Positions 25,504 through 32,900 of a stretch of DNA of 64,000 nt are shown here, one piece after another. Both the position numbers and the translations under genes were made by a program. Each line of letters opens with the position of its first letter. Position 1 is the stretch's first letter. A model generated the notes under the pieces. That model was not told the origin of the DNA. It did no database searches and saw only the letters and a list, made by a program, of their open reading frames with translations. Source of the stretch: Candidatus Poseidonia sp. (GTDB taxonomy: Archaea > Thermoplasmatota > Poseidoniia > Poseidoniales > Poseidoniaceae); NCBI GenBank assembly GCA_030828165.1, contig JAURDA010000001.1, positions 1 through 64,000 of the forward strand, written 5' to 3'.

Positions 25504-25938
25504 TCACTCCCAGAAGCGACTGCTCTCCCAAGGCAGGTCCAAGGCAATGCCCACCTCGGTTAACACGACGTAGTTGAACACCAGATAGATCAGCGTGCTC
25601 AAAATCAACACGACCAGAGAGGTGTTGACGATGCGTGTTCGTTGTTTCTTGGCCTGGTCGAGCGTGCAGATGCCTTCGCTTCGGAAATAGAGGGTCAACC
25701 CAACGAGCACCAAAACCACGCTTACGGCGGACAGCAACGGACGGAACCAGCCCATCCCGTTGGTTCCCCAATACAAGTCGTTGGAAAGCGCAGCGGCGGA
25801 GGAGACGCTCGCAAGGCCGAAGAACACCAACACGACGCTTGGAAAACAACACATGGATGCGAGGAAGGCCGAGCCTCCAATGTACTTCCAAAGCGCTTTG
25901 ATGTCCTGCCCGATGCTCTGTTCTCCCACGTTGTTCAT
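25504..25938 (-). CDS. Small membrane protein resembling mercuric transporter MerT
   Basis: A 144-residue protein with about three to four membrane helices. Helix 1 carries a vicinal Cys pair (ASMCCFPSVVLVFFGLA, Cys30-Cys31) followed by a short turn and a tryptophan-bearing second helix (WFRPLLSAVSVVLVLVGLTLYF); a third Cys (GIC, residue 91) lies in the loop before a charged KKQR and the last helix. This order (CC in helix 1, loop Cys, basic loop, final helix) is that of MerT/MerF mercury importers, but no MerA, MerP or MerR is near, so metal specificity is unproven. Other small membrane families are possible. Converges on the PPTase gene; start ATG at 25938 lies four bases after the hydrolase stop. 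Confidence 0.5.
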   Translation of the reverse strand: MNNVGEQSIGQDIKALWKYIGGSAFLASMCCFPSVVLVFFGLASVSSAAALSNDLYWGTNGMGWFRPLLSAVSVVLVLVGLTLYFRSEGICTLDQAKKQRTRIVNTSLVVLILSTLIYLVFNYVVLTEVGIALDLPWESSRFWE

Positions 25939-25942
25939 CTCC

Positions 25943-27595
25943 TCAGGTGCACGTTTTGAAGGCTGTATCGGTGTTGATGGCGTCGTGAATCAACCGGAGA
26001 GGCAGGACGGGCGTCCCGTCTTCCCATTGACCCATCCCGGTGAGCATCGTTTCATCCGTCATGTATTGATAGGCAAAGTCTGCCGTGAAGGTGTCGTTTC
26101 GGCCTTGGGCGACGATGTAATCCGCTTGAGCGTCAATGCGACGGTAAAAGCCCCAATCGGACAACCGGTCGTGGGCGGGGTCGGTTTGCATGTAGTGGCT
26201 CGCCACGAGTCGAGGGAACCCGTATTTGTCGGAACGGACCACAATGAGTTGGTTTCGCTCTTCGGGAAGGGTCCCAAACTGTGCCTGATGGAAGGCTCCG
26301 GGGCACATCCCGACGCTCATGTCGTCTTCGGCGACGGCGATTTGGACCAGCGTATTGGCCGGAATCCGGGCGAAATCGTGCTGCAAGGCGTCCTGCATCG
26401 GCCGACTTGCGGGGGCCTCAAGGGCGACGACCAATGCATGGTCCCCCCATCCTCGCTCAAAGGCGTCGTCAAGACTCAGGAAGGTGTAGGCCGCCCCCAA
26501 ACTGTGACCACCCACCCAGAGCGATGAAGGGTCGATGATCACGCCCCCAATGGTTTTGTCAATGCGGGGGTCGCGATCTTCACCCATCGCCAAGGCGTCC
26601 AGATGGTCCATCGCCGCCCGTATCGAAAGGTTCCGGTAGGTGTGTTGCAAGAAGTTCGAGGTGCCCGCTTCGTAGACCTCATCAAAGGTTTCATGCCCTT
26701 CCGGCCTCAGATCCGAAGGGTATTGCAGGAATGCCACAGCCATGCCCTTGGCCGCTAGGTGGGAAATCCAAGTCTGGTACGCATTGACGTCGGGATAACC
26801 AAAGCCGTGGAGCAAGACGGCCAGCGGGACCGTTGTCAGCGGGGTGTCTTCGGGAAGGTCAGGAAGGGTGAGATGGACGCTGAACGTGACGTCGTCTTCG
26901 AGATCGCCTTGAACCGCAAGGACCTCGGCGGGCATGGTGTAGGGCGAGGAGAATTGAACCGTGTCGTACGGCCCGGGGGTTGAACCGTATCCAATTCGGG
27001 GTGCATCGGGAGGTGCCGGGGCCATGCCCACAAGCGCAGGGATGCCCGGCATGACCAACCAAGCCGCAAAAAAAACCCCCAAGAGGTGGGCGGTTTTGGG
27101 CCAAGAGACACCTTCACCACTGGGTGAACGCAGGGTCGGCGGGCCCCCGAGCACCAATAACACCATCGCAAGGGTCCATCCGTAGAGGGTGGGCAAGAGC
27201 AAGAACGCCCCTCGCAAGTACGCAACGTCCATGATGAAATGAATCGTGAGGAAGCCGAGAACGAAGCCCAGCACAGCAAACAGAACCAACCGGATTCGTT
27301 CGTGATGTTTCGAGGTGAGGTAAGCACGGCGTCCGAAAAAGGACGAGGCGGAGAGGACGATGGCGATGGAGAACGGCAACGCTGCTGACGCACGCAACGC
27401 CATGGTCCAATCCAGCGAACGAACCGCATGAGGCCAAACGGCGTCAACCACGTTGTCGCCGGTCATCAGGTTGAAGACGATTTCACTGAAGGCAAGCAGG
27501 AAGCCTGCCGTAAGCGAGAGCGACGCTGCATGACGGGCCCGGAACGGGAGCTTGGGTTGAGGCGCCAACCCTTCACCGAGTTCGTCTTCACCCAC
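25943..27595 (-). CDS. Membrane-anchored alpha/beta hydrolase (dienelactone hydrolase/PAF-acetylhydrolase-like)
   Basis: Serine hydrolase fused to a membrane domain. The first 200 residues contain about six hydrophobic helices; the C-terminal part is an alpha/beta hydrolase with an oxyanion-loop strand AVLLHGFGYPDVN, nucleophile elbow GGHSLGAAYTF (Ser365), and a late His. Acid residue is not certain. Substrate could be an ester or phospholipid-like acetyl ester; the PAF-acetylhydrolase group is the closest recognisable type. Start is GTG at 27595, the only start in frame ahead of the first helix. Same strand as the MerT-like gene, four bases upstream of it, so the two are likely co-transcribed. 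Confidence 0.7.
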   Translation of the reverse strand: MGEDELGEGLAPQPKLPFRARHAASLSLTAGFLLAFSEIVFNLMTGDNVVDAVWPHAVRSLDWTMALRASAALPFSIAIVLSASSFFGRRAYLTSKHHERIRLVLFAVLGFVLGFLTIHFIMDVAYLRGAFLLLPTLYGWTLAMVLLVLGGPPTLRSPSGEGVSWPKTAHLLGVFFAAWLVMPGIPALVGMAPAPPDAPRIGYGSTPGPYDTVQFSSPYTMPAEVLAVQGDLEDDVTFSVHLTLPDLPEDTPLTTVPLAVLLHGFGYPDVNAYQTWISHLAAKGMAVAFLQYPSDLRPEGHETFDEVYEAGTSNFLQHTYRNLSIRAAMDHLDALAMGEDRDPRIDKTIGGVIIDPSSLWVGGHSLGAAYTFLSLDDAFERGWGDHALVVALEAPASRPMQDALQHDFARIPANTLVQIAVAEDDMSVGMCPGAFHQAQFGTLPEERNQLIVVRSDKYGFPRLVASHYMQTDPAHDRLSDWGFYRRIDAQADYIVAQGRNDTFTADFAYQYMTDETMLTGMGQWEDGTPVLPLRLIHDAINTDTAFKTCT

Positions 27596-27639
27596 GACCG
27601 AAGGTTGTTGAATTCATTGATGAAGTTTCGTTCCTTCCC

Positions 27640-29055
27640 TCAGGCGTTGACGTTGCGAATTTCCGGCGTTTGGTCGGCGAAGAAGAACTCCAGCATGGCC
27701 GCCCACATCACGAATTCAATGCTGGCCTCGAGGTTTTCCTGACCCCCGACCACGGCAACCATGTTCTCAAGGGTGTCTTGAGGGGAGTGATAGGCCGAAT
27801 AATCGTCGTCGTAGGCACCGAGATGGAAGATGGTCTGTGCGCCCAAGTTCCTGAACGTGACGTGGTCCGATCGTCCAAAGGTGTCCTCGTGGACGTCCAT
27901 CACCAAATTGCTGTGGTCGTCCCAATGCTGGTCGCATCCAGCGCCGTACGAACCGTCGATGCGCAGGTCCATGGGTGCGTTGAGGATGTTTCGATGAACG
28001 TGGTCCAGAATGCTCGTGATGGCGACGTCTTGGGTTTCAGGGTCGCTATCGGGCCCGGACCATGCGTGGTAGGGGAACGGGTCGCCGTTTTCTTTCACGG
28101 CGGGCCAGGAGATGCCCATCATGTCCATGTTGATGTAGAAGCGGAGTTCCTTATCTTGGGGCAAGCAGGCATCGCAGTCGTTGTTGGCGAAGGCGTTGGA
28201 GCCTCGCAAACCCTCTTCTTCAGAGGACCAGAGGGCGAGGAACGTGTCGCATTCCACCTCCATATCGGCAAGAACCTGAGCGTAGAGCATCATGGTCACG
28301 GTTCCGGCCGTGTTGTCGTAGGCGCCTTCCCATGTACCGCCGCCCGGGGGCCCTGCAGGCGGTGCAATGTCCATGTGAGCGCCCATGCCTTGCACGCACT
28401 CGCTCGAACGTCCTTGCTTCCAGGCGATCACGTTCAAGGATTCGGGTTGCGTTGGGTTGAGGGTGTCAACCACGCGCATCAAGTGGGTGTCGTAGCCGAG
28501 GCCCTCAAAGTGACCTTGGAAGTAGGCCGCTGCTCGCTCGAATTGCGGGTTTGGACTTCCCATCCAGCGGTGGTTGTAGGCACCGCAATCGTCGGATGGC
28601 GTGTCGCAGGTGATGTAATCCATTTTTTCGTACCACGCCTCACCGCTGACGATCGGCGTTCCGTTGGTGATGGGCAAGTCAACCACCGTCTTTTGACCGT
28701 CCTTGGCGTAGACGGTCAACTCAACAGCGGTCGTGTACGGCGTTGTGAGCAATTGAACCAGCACCCGGTCGCCGTTCACCGGCACCGAACTGTCAAGGTC
28801 CAGGCTACCATTGACGAACAGCAGAATGTCGTGTGCGGACGCACTCAGACGAAGGCCTTCGCCCATGAGCAGCACATCGTGCCATTCTCCGGCGCGCAGC
28901 GTCACTTCGCTGGCGGCGACGCCGTCGATGGTGAGGGCGTTCTCGGCGGTCATGGGTTTGACCTCGTCTTCACCAAAGCACCCCGAGAGCGGGGCGATGA
29001 GCATCAACGAGACCAGCAGGAGGGCTCGAGCGGTGGCGTTGGAGGTGCCCATCAT
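27640..29055 (-). CDS. Secreted lipoprotein M28-family aminopeptidase
   Basis: Exported zinc peptidase. ATG 29055 opens a signal peptide with a lipobox (LIAPLSGCFGED), predicting a lipid-anchored Cys near residue 25; the longer open frame to 29316 lies over carS. Zinc ligands in M28 order are visible: GMGAHMDIAPP (His), EGAYDNTAG (Asp bridging), WSSEEEGLRGS (catalytic Glu and ligand Glu), NMDMMG (Asp) and GRSDHVTF (His). Thus the site looks intact. Family members are broad aminopeptidases. Length 471 is normal with an N-terminal beta domain. Fits a protein-degrading heterotroph together with the subtilase at 30-35.6 kb. Confidence 0.88.
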   Translation of the reverse strand: MMGTSNATARALLLVSLMLIAPLSGCFGEDEVKPMTAENALTIDGVAASEVTLRAGEWHDVLLMGEGLRLSASAHDILLFVNGSLDLDSSVPVNGDRVLVQLLTTPYTTAVELTVYAKDGQKTVVDLPITNGTPIVSGEAWYEKMDYITCDTPSDDCGAYNHRWMGSPNPQFERAAAYFQGHFEGLGYDTHLMRVVDTLNPTQPESLNVIAWKQGRSSECVQGMGAHMDIAPPAGPPGGGTWEGAYDNTAGTVTMMLYAQVLADMEVECDTFLALWSSEEEGLRGSNAFANNDCDACLPQDKELRFYINMDMMGISWPAVKENGDPFPYHAWSGPDSDPETQDVAITSILDHVHRNILNAPMDLRIDGSYGAGCDQHWDDHSNLVMDVHEDTFGRSDHVTFRNLGAQTIFHLGAYDDDYSAYHSPQDTLENMVAVVGGQENLEASIEFVMWAAMLEFFFADQTPEIRNVNA

Positions 29056-29110
29056 GCCGAGGCGTCCTGCTTGGCCTTCATAGGGCTTGGCCCTCACCAA
29101 CGGCTTCGCG

Positions 29111-29764
29111 TCAATACGGAACGTCTTTCCAACCGATTTTGTAACCGATGAGATTGAACGAGCGGTGAAGGACCGGCGTGATGAGAACGAGGGCGAGCAT
29201 CGGCAAGCGGAGTTCTTCTGCAGCCAACACGGAGGGCCCGAGGAAAAGTTGACCGAGCAAAAACACCATGATTGCAAAGGGCAAGGTATCCAAGAGCGGC
29301 GCTTTTGAGGAGACATCGCCTTCTCGTTTCAGGCCTCGACGGCGTTTCGCGAAGGAGCCAACGCTGTCGCCGAGCAGGCAGGCAAAGCCCAGAAAGGTCC
29401 CCAGGACGAAGGCAGCCCCGGTGGTGCCACCGATGTAGAACCAGGCCGATTCTGCCCCGACCAAGGGATGAGCAAAGACGGTTGCCCCGTCGTCAAAGAC
29501 CGTGGCCATGCTTCCTTCGCTCACGAGGTTGGCCAGCAGCACGCAAAGAAGGCCGGACGTGAGCGACCCACCGATCAAACCGTTCCATGTCTTCCCGTCC
29601 CCCAGGATTCGGTTGCCGTCTTTCCATCGGCGTCCCCCGTCGATGGGCCAAGGTCCGTATCCCGTTTTGGGCAGCCATTTCCCCCACATCATGGCGAAGG
29701 TGTTCGCCAGGAAACCGGGGAGGTACAGCCACAAGGTCAGCAAGCAAAGGAGCAGGAAGTTCAC
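29111..29764 (-). CDS. carS: CDP-archaeol synthase
   Basis: Transfers CMP from CTP to unsaturated archaetidic acid, a core step of archaeal ether-phospholipid synthesis, in the membrane. Seen: CDP-alcohol-type family motifs ILGDGKTWNGLIGGSL in the first third and CLLGDSVGSFAKRRRGLKRE with the following DTLPFA, plus five or so membrane helices. The GTG at 29764 is chosen (217 residues): it has CGAGG eight bases ahead and gives the usual NFLLLCLL start helix; an open frame extends to 29887 but runs into the tRNA-Gly. Important as direct evidence that this genome makes archaeal lipids. Confidence 0.88.
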   Translation of the reverse strand: MNFLLLCLLTLWLYLPGFLANTFAMMWGKWLPKTGYGPWPIDGGRRWKDGNRILGDGKTWNGLIGGSLTSGLLCVLLANLVSEGSMATVFDDGATVFAHPLVGAESAWFYIGGTTGAAFVLGTFLGFACLLGDSVGSFAKRRRGLKREGDVSSKAPLLDTLPFAIMVFLLGQLFLGPSVLAAEELRLPMLALVLITPVLHRSFNLIGYKIGWKDVPY

Positions 29765-29862
29765 ATCAATCGCCTCGTTGTTCGTTACAACAACCCCTTG
29801 GCTCAGCCTTTCATGTTTGTTGGTCCAAGGATGTCGAGGGCCTTGCTTCCTGCGAGAAGAGG

Positions 29863-29934
29863 TGCGGATAGCGGGAGTCGAACCCACGACATAAGGTTGG
29901 AAACCTCAGATGATAACCACTTCACCATATCCGC
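29863..29934 (-). tRNA. tRNA-Gly (anticodon UCC)
   Basis: Folds as a complete cloverleaf on the minus strand: 7-bp acceptor GCGGATA/TATCCGC, D stem GTGA/TCAT, anticodon stem TGAGG/CCTTA with loop TTTCCAA (anticodon UCC), T stem GTGGG/CCCGC with loop TTCGACT. Discriminator A at 29863; the next bases are CCT, so CCA is not encoded. No intron. Confidence 0.93.
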
Positions 29935-29993
29935 TTGTGGTGATTTCATCCAATCGCCTCCCCCCTTTGAGGGAATCGGTTGGAGGGGCTCGC

Positions 29994-32900
29994 TCAACGC
30001 TTCCGGAACTCGTCGAAAATGGAGCTCTCCCGCAGCCGACTTGCTGGTGGCGGACGTTGCTGCTGGACCATGCTTCGCTGCGGCAGGTCCACCATGCCGT
30101 GCGTGTCTCGGTAATCGGCCATGCGGCGCGCACGGCGCTCGCTTTCTTTCGCACTTTTCGCACGGCCCCGAAGCATCAGGGCGCCCATCAGGACAAAGAG
30201 AATCAACACCGCCATGCTGGCCTGAATCACCGGATTCTCAATGAGGGTGCTCAACCCCGAACCTTCCGCTTCATCGGCGGTGATCACGGGTGCGTTGGAA
30301 TCGGTGGCCCGAATCACGACCGTCACGGTGTCCATGGGGTACTCCGCACCGGGCTCTCGGGCGGAGAGCTGCAGTTGGTGGTTCCCGGTGGCTTTTGCCG
30401 TCCCCGAGAAGGTGACCGTTTGCGAGGTTCCGCTCTCCGAGGTGAAGGTGATGAAGTGGTTGGAATTCTCGCCCACGATGTTGTTGGTTGCCTCCCAGTT
30501 CACGTTGGCGGCAAACGCCGAAGCCATGGTCGTGCTCAAGGTGCAAGTAAAGGAGAACCAACCGCTTGCGGCCAAATCAACGTCGATGCTCACCGGCGAA
30601 CAGGTCATCGCTGCTTCTGCAGCGTACCGGGTGCCGTCGTTCGGGTAGTGGTCGGGGCGATGGGCGCCGAGACTGGCGTTGTCGCCGTACCCGTCACCGT
30701 CTCCATCGGCGTGTTGGCTCGCCTGGTCGGGGAAGGCGTCCTGATCGTTGGCCCAGCCGTCGCCGTCGTTGTCCGGGCAGCCTGCGGTTCCGCCCATGGT
30801 CGAGGTTCCAGCCTCGCCGGGACAGGCGTCGCCATCGGTCCCTGAGGCTTCGTCACCGTAGCCGTCACCGTCGCTGTCGAACCATTGGGTGGCGTCCGTG
30901 GGCCACAGGTCAAGTTCGTCGCCCGCTCCGTCGCCGTCGCCGTCAGGGCATCCAAACCCGCCCAAGGTGGAGGTTCCCACCGCATTTGGACAAGCATCGG
31001 CTTGGGTGCCGTTTGGATGATCGCCAAAGCCGTCGCCATCAGCATCGTTCCATTGGCTCGCATCATCGGCAAAGGCATCGTTCGTGTCCGAAGTTCCGTC
31101 GCCGTCGCCGTCCTCGCATCCAAACCGGTCCACGGTAGACGTGCCGGACGTGGTGGGACACGCATCGGCTTGCATCCCCGAAGCGTTGTCACCGAAGCCG
31201 TCGCCGTCCTGATCGGCGGTTTGGGTGGCGTCGTAAGGGAAGGCATCGGCCCCATCGCTGAGGTTCCATCCCGATTGATTACCGACCGCCGGGCTCGGGT
31301 TGGAAACACCGTCGCCGTCGTAGTCCAAGCAGCCGAAGCGGTCCAGACTTGAGTTGCCGTTGGTGAACGGACAGGCGTCTTCAGCATCGTCGTAGCCGTC
31401 ACCATCGGTGTCGACCCAGCGAGTAGGGTCGTCGGGGAAGGCGTCGCTCGCATTGGAGTAGCCGTCACCGTCGTCGTCAACACAGCCGTAGCGGTCTTCG
31501 GTTGAGGTTCCGCTTTCGCCGGGACAAGCGTCCGGCTGCAAGCCGCTGGCGTTATCGCCGTAGCCGTCACCGTCCTGGTCAAGCCATTGCGTCGCCAAAT
31601 TGGGGAGGGCATCGATGGCGTCGTCCCAACCGTCGCCGTCGGTATCGGGGCAACCAAGTCGGTTACCTTGGGTGGAGTTTCCGTAGGCCGTCGGGCATGC
31701 ATCGGGGTTGACACCGCCGGGGTTGTCACCGTAGCCGTCACCGTCACCGTCCAACCATTGCGTGACCTCGTTTGGATGGCTGTCCTCGCTGTCGGCCCAA
31801 CCGTCCTCATCGGCGTCAGGACAACCCAAGGTGCCGTTCTGCCACGACTCACCGTAGGTGTTGGGGCAGGCATCGGGCAGGGAACCGGTGGGCTCGTCCC
31901 CAAAACCGTCGCCGTCGGTGTCGTTCCACTGCGATGAATCGGTCATGAAGGCGTCGGCGCCGTCGCCCGTCGTCCAACCGCTGTCGGGGTCCGAGTAGCC
32001 GTCCCCGTCTTGGTCCGGACAGCCTTTCCGGTCGTGGACGGACGTTCCAAACACGGTTGGACAATCGTCGTCCAAGCCATCGTCGAACCCGTCACCGTCG
32101 TTGTCGCCCCAGCGGGTGGGGTCGAGAGGGTACGCATCGGCGCCGTCGTCCGTGGTCCACAACACGTCAGGATCGGAGTAGCCGTCGCCGTCGCTGTCGG
32201 TGCAGCCTCGTCGGTCGTTGGTCGAGTTCCCTGCGATGAGGGGGCAAGCGTCGCCGTTGGTTCCGGAGGGATTGTCGCCGTAACCGTCGCCGTCCGAGTC
32301 CAACCATTGGGTGGAATCGTTCGGGGCGATGTCAGCGCCGTCGGTCGTCGTCCAGTTTGCATCCCCGTCCGATGACCCGTCGTTGTCGGTGTCGGTGCAC
32401 CCGAACCGGTCCCGGGTCGACGTACCGCTGGTGCTCGGACACGCATCGCCTTCGAACCCGCTGGCTTCGTCGCCGTAGCCGTCGCTATCGCTGTCGGCCC
32501 ATTGGGTGGCTTCGCTCGGGAAGGCATCGTCCACGTCGGCGTAGCCGTCCCCGTCGGTGTCGGTGCAGCCGAGTCGACCGGCTTCCGTCGAGGTTCCGAA
32601 TTGACTCGGGCACGCATCGGGGTTGTTTCCGGTGGCGTTGTCGCCGTAGCCGTCACCGTCGCTGTCAGCCCATTGGGTGTTGTCGGAAGCGAAGGCGTCC
32701 GCACCGCTTGAGGTTGTCCACAACACGTCGGGGTCCGAATACCCGTCCCCGTCGGTGTCGGTGCACCCGTAGCGGTCGTGAATCGAGGTGCCTGAGGTGC
32801 TCGGACATCCATCGCCTGAAGTGGCGGGAGGGGGATTGTCGCCGTAGCCGTCGCCATCGCTGTCGGCCCATTGGGTGCTGTCGGTGGGGAAGGCGTCTGC

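Noticed and set aside
27670-29151. 493-codon plus-strand open frame opposite the M28 peptidase
   Set aside because: The minus-strand frame carries all M28 zinc ligands and a lipobox; the plus-strand frame is Val/His/Gly-rich shadow.
30605-31903. Second long minus-strand open frame inside the subtilase repeats
   Set aside because: A frame-shifted reading of the same repeats (Thr/Ala/Pro-rich); the main frame is intact through the whole region.
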